A DNA stretch of 64,000 nucleotides from Hydractinia symbiolongicarpus (GCF_029227915.1 NC_079883.1:13206001-13270000), one strand, 5' to 3'; counted from the stretch's first letter, positions 48,917 to 61,696 are shown. Notes: a model not told the origin generated them from the sequence alone. A program made the numbers and translations.

Positions 48917-50244
48917 ACCGTATTTTCCTGTATATAACCCACGGCTTATATGTTGATTTTTACAACTTCCACTGTTGGTGCGGGTTATAATGTTGTGCGG
49001 GTTATATATATGATAAGTTTTATTTTTTCTCTCATTTATTGTGAAATTTAAAAGTCTTTTGTGCGTTGTTTTTTCTTTATTTGTTGTACCTTATAAAATT
49101 GTGCAGAATGAAACAAAACAGACATTGCGTAACTCGGACAGTATATGTGGTGGTCTGGGAAGAAAGTAGGGTAGAAAGTAAGGTAAGATTAATATAACTG
49201 CATGCGCGATCCAATACATAGTAACCTTACTTCACCTATGTGATTTAATTTTTTTCATACAGTGATGTGCTTCTATTGCGAGCTCTTTCCAAAACATGAA
49301 GCCAGAGATCATTTTTTATTTTGTGTTGAATAAAATTATATAAACATTAAAAAGAATGTTCCATACATTGCTGTTACAGACAATCCGTGATAATTATTAT
49401 GTTGTTTATTATTATTTTGGCAATCAGAGACAAGGAAGCTAAGACCAAGAGAGTTGCAAGTTCGGACACTCGGTTCTCGTGTTTGGGGTTTTACAAGTTT
49501 AAACGTCCCCCACTTGTCTCCAGATTGTAAAAAAGTGACACAGAACTAAAAAAAACGAAAAAGCTTTTTAAAAGTTTAAGAGCGAAGAACGGTGATGGAA
49601 AGGTTTTTTAGATCACATTTTAAGAACTTAAGAACGAAGAAGGGCGATAGAAAAGTTCTTTTAGAACGCATTTTAAAAGTTTAAGAGTGAAAAACGGTGA
49701 TAGAAATGCTTTTTTAGATTGCCTTTTTTAAAATTTAGGAAAGAAAAGCGGCAATAAAAATGCTTTTTTAGATAGCGTTTAAAAAAGTTAAGAACAAAAA
49801 AAAACGCAATAGAAATGCTGTCTTAGATTGCATTTTAAAAGTTTAAGAACGAAAAGCGGCAATAAAAGTTTTATATCGTTTTTTAAAAACTTAAGAACGA
49901 AGAACGGTGATAGAAAAATAAAAAATTGATCTAAGGTGTTCCCAGGCCACATCTCGATGGTGGTTTACTTTGTTACAAAGTGCCGAAATTTTTGCAAACC
50001 GACTTTAATTTTCCAATTCGAATCCTGATGTTTATAAAATGATTCAGAGTAAAACCACGCTGATTTTTTTTCTTAACAGGATGCGGGTTATACAAAAGTG
50101 CGGGTAAGTAAAACTCACTGATTGAAATTTTATGCGGTTGTACGAAGGCTCAGACTATCTGATAACATCTGGTTTGTAACTCCCTAAAAAAGCTGAGCTG
50201 CAGGTTATACGATGGCGGGTTATATATATACCGGAAAATATGGT
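48917..50244. mobile_element. 1.3-kb inverted-repeat element with internal tandem array
   Basis: The left end reads ACCGTATTTTCCTGTATATA then ACCCACGG. The right end, reverse complemented, reads ACCATATTTTCCGGTATATA then TATAACCCGCC. Further GCGGGTTATA words sit inside each end. No transposase is present and no clean target duplication was found. It lies just upstream of the Myb gene. Confidence 0.75.
49568..49922 (+). repeat. Tandem repeat of about 56 bp inside the 48917-50244 element
   Basis: At least six units, each reading roughly AAGTTTAAGAACGAAGAACG, then GTGATAGAAATGCTTTTTTA, then GATTGCATTTTA. Units differ at many positions, so the array is old. Confidence 0.75.
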
Positions 50245-50437
50245 AGTTTCTGCAGTGCCAGTCATGCAGTGTCAGTCATCTCTTCTGAGATATAACCTAT
50301 CACTAATTTGACGACACTTTATATTTCTTATATCAACCCTGTGATCACATTTTTTTATTTCACTTTCTGACTTGTGTCAAACTTTAGAGGGGGTAAAAGC
50401 ATATTAAAATACTAAATACTTTGATTTTAGTTACTAT

Positions 50438-52054
50438 ATGTCCAACAATGGATTTAGTCCCTTACATCTTATACATTCTGGTTATGGAGAAAAATACCTC
50501 AATGCTCTGAAAGCTTTAAAAAAGCAAGGAATTGAGCCTACAAGGGGCGAGTGGAAACCAGATGAATTGGAGCAGTTAGATAAAAATTTCTCAACATTTG
50601 TTAAAGAATATAAAATAAAGGATTACGTTCGTTTGCTTACTCCATTGGATAAGAATGATGTCAAGTTCCGAAAAGAAACAAACTTTAATTTACGTATGTG
50701 TCAAGGTATAATGCGAACAAGACATCAGGTTAGCATTAAGGTGGTTCGAAAATATCTTCCTGTAAAGAAAGGGAGGTTATCGGCTGCTGAGAAAAGAGAG
50801 CTATTTCGTTTGTACAATATGTATGGTAGGAAATGGACGTTAATTGGACGATTGTTACAGCGACAACCCTTTCATGTTGTAACATCATTTACTCATATTA
50901 GTCAGACAAAAAATCATGGGAGTTGGGGGAAAAGAGAAGAATCAAAATTAAGACAAGCAGTTAATAGTTTTATTTCTTCTGGGAAAGCAATATCTTGGAA
51001 CGCTGTATCCACTGCAGTTGGAACAAGATCGTCAAAAACTTGCCTTGTTAAATGGCTTAATTATACAAGAGACCAATTAAACTGGAATGATCTTCAAGCA
51101 TATAAATTGATAAAATTGATTCGTAAAAAGCAATATGGCAGTGAAAGTTCTATTAATTGGAAAAAGATTGCCAAGTGGCTCTACAATAATAAAGGGTTTT
51201 CACTAATGCTGCGATATAGGTTTCAAAAAATGAAAAAAAATGTTTCAAAGATTGCTGAATTTGAAGAAGTTGTGAAGGATCTATATGTTTTGTATAAAGA
51301 AAGAAAGCATGATTTTGTATTACGAAACATGGACAGTAAAGAAGTTATAAACTCTTCAAAATCTAAAAGATGTAACAAATATGAATCTATGAAAAATCAC
51401 TCAAAAATAGATATTTGCCATCCAGAATGGCAGGTTCTAACATCATATGAATTAATAAAACTTATTAATGAAAGTTGTGTTAACGATGAATATTTGATTG
51501 ATTGGGTGGAGTTATCAAAACATTTCTTGAATGTGTCACCAAACTGGCTAAAGTGGAAATTTGGTGTATTAAAAAAGGAGCTTCCCCTTTCATATTCTTC
51601 TGAATTTACTGATATTATTGAAGAATTGTTAAAGTTATATGACGATAGAGTTAATGGCCATAGTGACGATGACGATGAACTTTCGATGAGTTACGTTATT
51701 TCTTCTGATGACGATGAAGTTGTGGAAATTAAAAAAAACAAAAATAACATAGATGTCACTATTGTTGATTCAGATGATGATTGGGATGAGATTTTGAGTG
51801 ACACAGAAATTATTTCAATCATGTCTGATGATGACTATATGTCCATTTCGATGCAGGATGATGATATTGTCATGTTGCCTGAATACAATAAAAAGAAAGA
51901 AATACCAGTTTTGGATAAAGATACCATCTGTGTTGAGTCAGATAAGGAGGACAGTGTCACCTTAAACAATAAATCAAAACAAAAGAGAAAACGAAAAAGA
52001 AAGCAAAATAAAAAGGTCAAGTCAAAAAAGACAAAAATAATATGTATTGACTAA
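50438..52054 (+). CDS. DMTF1/TTF1-type multi-Myb DNA-binding protein
   Basis: Nuclear DNA-binding protein with tandem Myb/SANT repeats, 538 residues in one exon. Repeat one is about 111-150 (GRKWTLIGRLLQR). Repeat two is about 161-212 (GSWGKREESKLRQAV, then SWNAVSTAVGTRSSKTCLVK, then WLNY), which closely follows DMTF1, where the second repeat reads VAxRVGTRSxKQCxxKWLNY. Repeat three is about 217-270 (LNWNDLQAYKLIKLI, INWKKIAKWL). A fourth SANT-like segment is about 330-380 (IDWVELSKHFLN, WLKWKFGVLKK). The C terminus is acidic with several SUMO-interaction-like motifs (419-499), then a strong basic signal (about 507-533). An AG acceptor lies only seven bases before the ATG. DMTF1, TTF1 or Reb1-type function cannot be fixed by eye. 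Confidence 0.82.
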   Translation: MSNNGFSPLHLIHSGYGEKYLNALKALKKQGIEPTRGEWKPDELEQLDKNFSTFVKEYKIKDYVRLLTPLDKNDVKFRKETNFNLRMCQGIMRTRHQVSIKVVRKYLPVKKGRLSAAEKRELFRLYNMYGRKWTLIGRLLQRQPFHVVTSFTHISQTKNHGSWGKREESKLRQAVNSFISSGKAISWNAVSTAVGTRSSKTCLVKWLNYTRDQLNWNDLQAYKLIKLIRKKQYGSESSINWKKIAKWLYNNKGFSLMLRYRFQKMKKNVSKIAEFEEVVKDLYVLYKERKHDFVLRNMDSKEVINSSKSKRCNKYESMKNHSKIDICHPEWQVLTSYELIKLINESCVNDEYLIDWVELSKHFLNVSPNWLKWKFGVLKKELPLSYSSEFTDIIEELLKLYDDRVNGHSDDDDELSMSYVISSDDDEVVEIKKNKNNIDVTIVDSDDDWDEILSDTEIISIMSDDDYMSISMQDDDIVMLPEYNKKKEIPVLDKDTICVESDKEDSVTLNNKSKQKRKRKRKQNKKVKSKKTKIICID

Positions 52055-52413
52055 TTTAGTTCAATAATATTGTTCACACATTACCCTTTTTTACATTTTG
52101 CAATTGTCTTCACCATTTGTCATGATCAAGTTTTTTCATATTAATACTACTTTAATGACAAAAGTGCATGATTGATCAGAATATTTGGTTATAAGTACAC
52201 ACTGTTACAATTTCATTACCTTGTTTTTATAAAACTTGCATTTTTTTAGTTTTAGAATATATATGAAAATATAGATATATACATATAAAAATATAAAACA
52301 CGTTGTACTTAAGCAATTGCATTGGAGGAGATGAGTGAGTAGTTTAAAAGTAGTTTATTTTAAGTTTTAGCAAAACCAAAATTTGTTTATAATTTTGTTT
52401 AAACTTTGTGAAG

Positions 52414-55400
52414 GCTCATCACGGTCAAAGTGGGAAGCATTTTTCAAAGACGCTCACATTCCAACAAAGCAAGCCACAGAGTAAGTAAGTTTTGTGTGTT
52501 GGCAAGTTAAAAAAATTATTAATAAGTCGTGCAATATCTGAAACTTAACATGACAATGCACCTATTCTTTTTTAAATAGTAGTTGAACCTCTTTGTGGTA
52601 AGGATGCATGACATGGCTATGCCATTATTTAAAGACCAGAATGTGTAGGACAAACCACAGCTAATGTTTAGTATCTTTTTATTTTAATGTGTTTAGGTAT
52701 GCATCAAGATTTAGTGACAATCGGGTGCGTTTGGATATGCTTAATGAGTTGAGCAAGGTATATGTTTAAGACAGATTTCTATGCAATGAATTCCTTTGAT
52801 TGAATTTTCTAATTTTGATCATGCAGCATTTGTTCTTTTCTATAGGAATTACTGCATGATCTTGGTATTAAAGCAGTTGGTGATGTCATAGCTATATTAC
52901 GTCACGCTAAGTTCAAACATGCAGAGGTATAAATTCTGTCACTATTTCTGTCACTGTTTTATTTAATCAAAAGTCCACTATTTTTTTAAACTTTTTTTTT
53001 TAATGATATAAATGAATTCCTTGAGATGCGTGATGAAGTGATTATATATAAGCTACCTAAAGGGAAGAACATTTTTCGCTAGGAGTATTTTTGGATTTCG
53101 GAGGGTATCAGGGTATATATACCACGGTTTTCAAATTTTTAAAACGATTGATATCCTTGCATAATATTGTATTAGTCTTAATTTCCTAATAAAGTCATTA
53201 TATTTCTTCTTCAACCCTCTCCTAATGTATACACTGTAAGTTTGTAAATTTTATTGACTTAGGTTTGAATAATTTGAGAGAGAAGTAGTCCTTTGATCCA
53301 AGTGGCATTAATAAATATTTATTCTGTACAAAAACAATAGTAATAATTTATTTCACCAGACGGACAAAAATCAAGGCTATAGGATACGTAGTGCGAAAGA
53401 ACTAAAAGAAATCAAAGCGCAAATGGGTTTATAATTGATATATGTGGCGGCATTTACCGTCATTTTTGATGCTTATGACGTCATCAAATATGTTTTACCT
53501 GGAATGAGTTTGTTAAAATAATATTCTACCACTTTGTCAAGATTTATGGCTTATACTTAAATAGTTAACGATACCTTTTAGCTTATATATTTCCCTTCTA
53601 GTTTATATTATAAAGTGCTGTAAAAATGTGTACTGTTATTATTTCGATGTGAAATTATTTTTACAGTTATTCAATCTTTGATGTTATAGTTGTCTCGTGA
53701 CCGTTCTACTTCTCCTGAAGTTGTTGAAAAGCCGCCTATGAAAAGAAAATCAGATGTAGCAACTTCAAAGAAGACACAATTGCCAGAGAAGTTTCCATCT
53801 AAATTGTCTCTGGTCAAGCCAAAACCACCAAAAACAATCCCACAAAAAACTGTGGCTTCAAAGGCACAACCCTCTAAGAATATGCCAACCAGTAAGTAAA
53901 TTTTTTAAATGACAGTATTCCTTGATTTTGGACAAAGGTTCAATTAAGGAAGATCCATGAAGACTTTTAGTAAGAAATTTCATAAAAACATTTGATCTGA
54001 CCTGCCAAAAATTGGGAATTTTACAAAGGCAAGTTTCATAGCGCAATAGTTAAAATAGTTAAGTTTCGGTGCATTTTTCATTAAGTGGTATCTTTAGGAG
54101 CTTATTATCCTAAATTTTTATAAAAATAAAACATTGAGCTTCAGCAAAAGTTTTTAGTTCTTACCAATTGATATTGCTTTTTAAAGTTAGCAAAATCCTT
54201 TCTATTCAGCTAAAGGGTCTCCTTGTAGTTCTTCATACTATGTGCAGTGCACATGTCGAATTACGCAAAAAAAAAGATTGCTCAGCGGATAAGCAAATTT
54301 TATCAGAAACTACGGAATTAAAGTTTGTGAATTATAAATCGCGAATAGATGTTGTTTTGATTATATGAGTCTAAAGATAAAATGAGTAAAGCATCGTTTG
54401 TTATCTAACGATTTGTGCTACCTTCGAAACGTTAACTAAATTTTCTAGTCAGAGTGGGACTTCAGACACGCACTTTAAAATTCCCGGTTTCAAATGACAG
54501 CATTTCTTTGGCTGGCGCCTTAGACCGCTCATCCATCCTTCCATTGGACGTCACACTAGTCTAGATTTAGCTAACTGATCAATCCTTATTAACCCTAGCA
54601 TTGTTTTGTATTTGTTTTGTTTTTTGTTTTGTTCCACTAAAACCCACAATAGAATAATTCATCGCTCAGAATATTTTTTAAGAGGTAGTATTGTTTAAGT
54701 CAAAAAAATGTCATAGTTTAAAACCAATTTATGTCTCGTATAAGTGCATATGCTTCTTCTTTTTAGCACAAGTCAAAGATAGTGTCATACCTGCCAACGC
54801 ACCGGCTTTGCGAATTACCACATCAACGCAATCCCCCACGACGTCAAAACTGAAGCCTGGTCGCATGAAATTGTCGGATAGATTTAACGAGTTTCATAAT
54901 GAAGCAAAAAGAAAGAAATTGGAAGAGGAAAGAGTGGATGAAGAGAATGATAGGTTGAGTGAAAAGCAGCCAGGAAAAGGTAGAGGTACCACGTTCACTA
55001 TCCAAGTTCCCAGGAAGCAGTCATCTACAAAATCAACCAATCTGGAAGAAATACAGAAGGTGACAACGCATCCTAAAGTCACTCTTGTACCTGGTACGTT
55101 ATATTCTTTCTTTATTCATGGTCATAGATTTGTAGCTAACAATCGCCTTATGATAAGGGTAATTTGTAAGCCTGAGGAAAATCCACGGAATTTTACCTGT
55201 CGCTATTGTAGCTACCATCTTTGGCTCACAGTCTAGACAAACAGAGGTGATCTAAAGGATGCTAGCTTCTTTATAAAAATGATTTTTGTTTGAGTGACGT
55301 GATGCACTTCAGTTTATGTATTAGGAAAAGCAGATATTTAATTTTAATACCTTAAAAGGAGGACTTTTTGCAGGAAGAAATTTTAAATTGTGCTTGGTTT

Positions 55401-56597
55401 TAGGGAATTTATTTTTGCGATTTTGAACCTTATGCCAGGATGTCCACTCTGTCAGGAATTGTCAGGGAAAATAGGAAAAATGTCAGAAAAGTTTTGTCTT
55501 TTTATGAAATGTCAGAAAAAATGAAAGGAATTTTAAACTTTCCACTAAGTCCCTAATGCATATGCTTTTCATTTTAATATTAATAGTTTCTATCTTTATC
55601 TTGTTTTTGTTTCATTCTTTTTTTTGTGTATTTTGCATTTTTTCTTCTTCCTTGAACAGTTAGCTAGTTCATGAGCTGTAATCATAAAAAAGTGGAGTAC
55701 AAATTCCAAAAATGTCAGGATTTTTAGCTAAGCAGTGTCAAGAATGTTAGAACAAAGCTTAACTTTGAGTTCCACATAATGGCACTGTTATGGGCAAATC
55801 ACAAAAAGGAAGTCTGCTAAATTACGTGCCTTGCTTGCCTACGTGCTTTACGTGCCTATGTGCCTCACTGATTTAAATGATTTTGTGCTTTACAAGTCTA
55901 CGACTTTTATTAAGTAAGGACAATGAGTTTGACTTTCTCCTGCGAACTTTTCTTCCTTTAAAGCGTTAATACTTATCAATTCATCAATTTTTTTTGCGGA
56001 AATAATAAAATGAAAAAGATTCAGCGCTGCAAGATGTAAACAATTTACAAAAATTATCCCTTCACAAAATACAACAAATTGATATATATACATGAATTAA
56101 AAAAAAGATATTTTTTTTCTCCATCTGGCTGATTAATGTAAAGGACTGAACGAATAAAGTGCGTGATTTCCGCCCTTTTTTAAGAAGTCTAGATATAGCA
56201 GTAATCTTCTTTTTTTTTAATTTTTTTTTTAGCTCAAGGAAAAGCATTAAATCGAAACAGACAATCCACGTCGATATTTGATCGTCTGGGTAAATCCACT
56301 GCTAGTAATATTCCGATACAGGTGGGTCTTTCGTGTTTACATCACGTGACTTCTGTTTTACGTGATAAGTTTATTTATGGTTTCGGATGCTATAATTAGA
56401 TGCTTACTTTGTAGGGTAAAACGCCGGAGAACAAACCAAATGTTTTTAATCGCTTGGGTGCAATAAGTACCTCACCTAGTACGATTCAACCAGTTCAAAA
56501 AGTATCCGCCATCGTTCGGAAAACCAACAATACGGCGAGTGGGATGACGAAAGCGAGTAAGACGTCGAGTGTTTTTAACAGATTGGGTAGCAAGTGA
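52414..56597 (+). CDS. C19orf47: SAM-domain protein homologous to human C19orf47
   Basis: Seven exons in phase: 52414-52480, 52697-52757, 52846-52926, 53690-53891, 54767-55093, 56233-56321, 56415-56597, giving 335 residues. The first three exons form the SAM domain: SKWEAFFKDAHIPTKQATEY, DNRVRLDMLNELSKELLHDL and GIKAVGDVIAILRHAKFKH, very close to the C19orf47 N terminus. A basic, Ser/Pro-rich middle follows, with GRGTTFTIQVPRK matching the GKYVINMPKGTTPR-like block. The C-terminal exons repeat the short motif F(D/N)RLG three times (STSIFDRLG, PNVFNRLG, SSVFNRLGSK), a hallmark of the vertebrate protein. Molecular role is poorly known. No initiator Met is visible in the first exon shown, so a short upstream exon is missing. 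That exon's 5' edge is a guess. Confidence 0.85.
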
Positions 56598-56838
56598 AAA
56601 CGAACTTTCGTGGCCATGATATGACGTGATATCCGTATTGAAATACTTGGCACAACAAGAAAACACCTATTGGGCGGTTTATTCGAGTTCCACGGCAAAT
56701 GAAACAGAGATCTCAGAGTAATACGAGTCGTAAGGAACGAAACAGAAGTATCAGAATAATACGAGTTTTGTAACGAACGAAACAGAAATCGCAGTTTTAT
56801 CGTATCATCGCTGGGGCGTTTACCGTTGTGTAAACTGC

Positions 56839-56844
56839 AATAAA
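56839..56844 (+). terminator. Polyadenylation signal AATAAA of the C19orf47-like gene
   Basis: AATAAA 242 bases past the stop, followed by a GT/T-rich element (TGTTTGTTTGTTCG) as expected downstream of a cleavage site. Confidence 0.6.
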
Positions 56845-57975
56845 GAGTTCACGCTTTTCAATCATTTGATCTCCTTGTTTGTTTGTTCGTTCCTATCTCT
56901 TTTCTTCAACTTTTAGATTTCCTTTGTTCCTTCTACAGCAGGAGCTTTGAGCTGCTTTTAATTTTAAAACTACAAAATTGCTCCGTTATATCAAAAGCTC
57001 TATGTAGTCTCGTTTGTAATCAACCAAAGTTCGTTATATTTTTTTCGCAAAATGGCTAAAACTAAAGTCGAAAATAACTACCCCCGTCCAACTCCGCATA
57101 TCATCTGTCTTCAAGCACGTTTCATGCTAGCACGTGTCCGCACCAATGTAAATAAAATCGTTTTCGTGAGTTTTAAAATTCCAACTTCATGTGTGAACAT
57201 GAACAAGAATACATTAATCAAAAAATGTTGTTTTTTATTAACTGGGTTTGTTTTTTAATCATTTGTATATATATTTTTATAATTGGATGAAAAACATGTT
57301 TGAATTTTTTTTTAATTTGTACCAGTACAAAATTCTTAAGCCTAATATTCTGTCCACTGGATACGCTTATTTTCAGTGTTTTCAGACGCGAAGGGGAAAT
57401 AAGTCTTTCAATAAAATCAACAAAGGGACCATTTAGGTAAAATACTACCTCTAAATCCTTAGGTGTGACAATTGGCATAAAATTGGCGTTGGTAAGACTA
57501 CGCTATCTAAAATTTAAAATTCGAGGAAAGATTTTTTATCTGCCAACTTTGTCGGTCCTGAGTGACCACATTCTGGGTCTTTGAATAGTGACTTTCATAT
57601 TTGTGTTATTGTTTTCAAATTTGCTGAATAGCGTAATGTCATCAGTTCTTGAAATAAAAAATGAATTCATTACGTAATATGTTAAACCCGAACACTGATT
57701 TAATTTTATTTGTGAATAGATGATAGAAATACACACAGCTTTTACTAAATTTTTGAAAATTCTGTTGTAGCGTCTTGACCAAATCAATTTTTAAGATATG
57801 GTAAACTTACCCGGTTTATTCTTCTGAAAAAAATTACCCAAAGAAAATTTTAGCTGATAAATACTGGGCAAATAAGGTAAAATTGCAGCTCGAGGTATTT
57901 TCCACATTGAAAATATATTCTATATTCAAGAGAAAAGAATATACATTATGAAATGAGAGAATAATAATTTCTTAT

Positions 57976-58416
57976 GATATAAGACCCTCCAAAACGGACA
58001 GTCGAAAGCGGACACATTTTCCAGGTCCCAAACAGGGTTTTCCCGCTAAATTTAGTAAAGCGGGCGAAAAGAAAAATTTTGACCGGAATATCAAAAACCA
58101 CTATATTGTGTTTTTTCTGAAACACCTGTTTAAAATACTTTCGTGGTACTACCTAAAATATCTAAGAACGCCTCTATTGAGCAAAATTGTATTTCTTCAT
58201 GCCAAATTGTCTCTCAAAACTTTTTCTTTGCCTGGCTGACGAGACGGACTAAAGTATAATATGGGCATGCCTAATTGATTTCATTCTTTTGGAGTCGAAC
58301 TTTTTACGAATTTCTTGCCTAAATAAGCAAAACCATTGCAAGCAGACATCAAAGCGGACATCTAGGTGGACAAAATGTTTGGTCCCGTGTCCCGTTTAAA
58401 GAGGTTCAACTATATC
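57976..58416. mobile_element. Tigger/pogo-like MITE with AACGGACA ends
   Basis: The left end reads ATATAAGACCCTCCAAAACG then GACAGTCGAAAGCGGACA. The right end, reverse complemented, reads ATATAGTTGAACCTCTTTAA then ACGGGACACGGGACC, with further GCGGACAT words inward. Ends with ACCTC(C/T)...ACGGACA are characteristic of Tc1/mariner pogo-group elements, which duplicate TA. The terminal match is imperfect, so this is an old copy. Confidence 0.65.
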
Positions 58417-58774
58417 GTATCTCAATTAGCCAGCATATAATGCAAAAACCGAATATGCATGCTTGCAATAAGTGTAGTACAGAAAAAATATTGATATCAG
58501 AAGAGAAAAAAAGAGTCAATACCAAACGAATGTTAAATTCACTAATCAATATTAGGCATCAATTCATTTACACAGGAGAAATGATTTTAATTAAAAGTTA
58601 AATAGTTATTTTTATTAAAAGAAAAAGAAATTTTGTTTACTAGTTAAATTAGTGTACAAAGCATTACCTAATTAGCTGTGCTTACAAACCTAGTTTCATT
58701 CTCCCTTCATAACTGCAGTTCATAAAAATACTTTTAAAAATAGGGACGAGACTGTGTAAAAAAGTTTATAAAGC

Positions 58775-58784
58775 ATATATAAAG
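58775..58784 (+). promoter_or_regulatory. Possible TATA box of ANKUB1
   Basis: TATATAAAGG lies 107-116 bases before the ANKUB1 ATG. Position and sequence fit a TATA element, but the region is AT-rich and chance matches are likely. Confidence 0.3.
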
Positions 58785-58890
58785 GAATTGATATTGAAAA
58801 AGAACAAAGTTAATTGCTACTGAATGCGTGAAAAACATATCGTGCATTGAATTCAAAATGTTCAAAAACAGAAACACTTAGTCGTATACC

Positions 58891-60983
58891 ATGAGGATCG
58901 TGATAACGTTTGAGCGAGAAAGGTTTGCTATCAATGTCTTATCCACAGACACAGTGGCTGTAGTAAAACAATTAATTGAAAAAGAGATTCAGATTTTTGC
59001 TGAGCTATGTTCACATAACTGTCGATCACAGCTTCAACTTTATTTTGCAGACAATCTGCTAAAGGATGACACATTGCTGCATGATTTGGGAGTCATTTCT
59101 GGATCTATAATTAGATGTAAATATGTCGAAACGCCGGTAGCCGATATCTGTATTGATATTCCTTTCCTTTCGAAAAGAATTGAGTTAGATTCTTTTGATA
59201 ATACTGCAACAGTAAGTAATTTGCGTACGATTCTCCAAAATAATTTAGGTATTCCTGTCGGAGTGTTTAAACTGTTGACAAGGGAAGGACTCGAACTGTA
59301 TGATGTAAACACACTCGAATACTACAAATTAAAACGGGGCTCAGCAATCACACTGGAATTATTCTTGGGAGTGGAGAAGGTTTTATTACGTGCTATTAAT
59401 GGTGATATATTACAAACCATGAGATATATTTCTGAATTTAAAGTTGATCCAAAGATGAATCGATTCCTGATGCGAGTCGCTCTGTTCATATCCGCGCATT
59501 ATGATCATGTCAAGTTGGCTTCGTTCCTTCTCCGCAAAGGAATAAGGTAGATACGTAACTTCTCCTTTCTCATCTTTAATCGATCCATTAAGAAGAATCC
59601 ATTAACATAAGTTGTATGTTATAGGCTTCCTTAAGAGAGGGTACGCGTTTTTATATGCAACCGTCTTGATAAAAGATCGGTTTCTACTAAAGTCAGTAAC
59701 ATGTGTTGCGCAACTGTTGTAAGGATAAAAGAACTCTGTCTCTACAACATTTGTTGGCAAAATCTCTTGTATCGCTTTGTTGTTAAACATGTGTTTTCAT
59801 TGAAATAACAACTGTTTTAGGAGTCCTGTACAAGAGTTATACAACAGTCGCTTAACAATTTTTATGCTAATGGAAACCGACCTTAAGAGCTAAGGCTGAG
59901 AATTAGGTTAACCCTAAGCAACTGATCATTCTAAAAATTTTGTAAGTTTAAGCAACCAAAACTGAATCTGATTAATCTAACAAGAAACTTTCACAAGAGT
60001 TCGTTAAAAAATGGATATTTTTTTTACTAATGGCTTACAGAGAAAATAATGAGAAAAAACAAATCAAAGGGAAGATGATCAATGAATGTATCAAAAAGTG
60101 TGTTTCTCGATTCAAAAACATCGAAACTTTTATTGTTTACAGAAAAAGTTATGAAAACATTTAACAAGTATAATCCATAATTTGGAGTAAAAAATAACCA
60201 ATGTTCTAACAAAATCTATTTAGATCGGAAGATCCCCCAGGTATTCACCCATCAAGAACATGGTGTAGTGAAATGTCACATCCTGATATTCAAAAATGTC
60301 CTGTCCACCAAGCAGCACAGCAAGGAAATATAAATTGTTTAAAATTATTCCTTAGACATAGTTCTACTTGCGCCATTACAAGAGATGGGTATCATAACAC
60401 TGCTATGACGTATGCTGCAAGAAACTTAAAGTTTGATTGTTGGAAACTTATCTTAGTTGAGCAATTTAAAAAGAACAAGCGACCGGGATTTACACATGCC
60501 TCACAAATACATTTGTTGAGATGGTTAAGACAGGCTAGAGATGCAACCCATAATCCTGCACCGAACGATTTTTTGTTGTCTGTTGACGGTTACAACCCAC
60601 AATGCTTTATGTTGAATCGCAGAAGATGTACTTTGAAAACCGCTGACACAAATAATAATAAATTACCGGTTCTGCAAAATAGCACTTTCGACGGGGAAAA
60701 TGGTAACGGTTTAGCTCCAAAAGATGTTAACGATAATTTAATAAACGAGCCTCGTTCTTTAATTTTGCCAGATATTTTTCAAAGCAGAAGGAAGAATTCT
60801 AAATCATTCAAGACAAACTATTTGGAGACAACCGTGTTCAAACAGACCGGATTAAATGTTCATAATTTAGCTAAAAAATGTCTAGAATTTGGTCAAAAGT
60901 TTGAAAATAAACCATGGAGACATCAATTAGAAATTGCTTTAAGAAAAAGCAAGAGCGATATTTGTGGAATGAAATATACCTAA
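58891..60983 (+). CDS. ANKUB1: ANKUB1, ankyrin repeat and ubiquitin-like domain protein
   Basis: Two exons, 58891-59546 and 60224-60983, join in phase to give 471 residues. The N-terminal ubiquitin-like fold begins MRIVITFERERFAINVLS and carries LQLYFADNLLKDDTLLHDLG (about 50-70), with a second ubiquitin-like segment, TVSNLRTILQNNLGIPVGVF then GLELYDVNTLEYYKLKRG. A helical ankyrin part follows: RVALFISAHYDHVKLASFLL, then GIHPSRTWC and KCPVHQAAQQGNINCLKLFL. The family's HPxRxWC motif and the C-terminal KPWRHQLEIA motif are both present, so the protein is complete. The linker before the last motif is shorter than in vertebrates. Biochemical role is not established; the domains suggest a scaffold linked to ubiquitin or cytoskeleton. 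Confidence 0.93.
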
Positions 60984-61696
60984 GAACATGTTGTCATTAA
61001 TTTTTATCTCGCTGGATACAAGCAAATATACTAACGGGTGGATATTATTTTAATAGAACTTTGTCAAGATGTGAGTGTATCATGACCTCAAAATACTGAC
61101 TGGCAGAGCCACGCAGCAGAGGACCAAGTTGTCAATTATATAGCTTAGCATTCTTGTCCCCAGAGTTTTTTTGATGCAAATCCGGTTGAGAGGAGGACTG
61201 AAATACTGCCATTTATACTACTTGCCAATACTCATGATCACCTGACTAAAATTACATTTTTCTTCCGGTAGGTCGCCGCACGTTTGGCTGCGCAAAAGTG
61301 TACATACTTTCATTCATTAGTGAAATGTAAAAAAATGCATATTATTATTATTATTATAATTGATTTTAAGTTTTATAATAAGGGTAAAACATATAAACAC
61401 GTTAATTTTCTTGTAAAACACGTCCCATGATATTAGGTAACTTTTCAATAGATGTAAAATTCCGAATGGAAAACAGTGAGAACAGAAGTTGTTCCAAGAA
61501 TCGACTAATTAAGAAATACCAAGAATTACTAACGCAATGAACATCATATTTTTGCATACGACTTTGCATGTTGTAGAATGATCATTTTGCCTATACTATT
61601 TATTATTATAATTTTTTTGTCTCTTATCATTTGCGTAAAAATTTTTGCACGCGATACATTTCAGAGGATTAATAAAGACATAATATATTCTAATAC

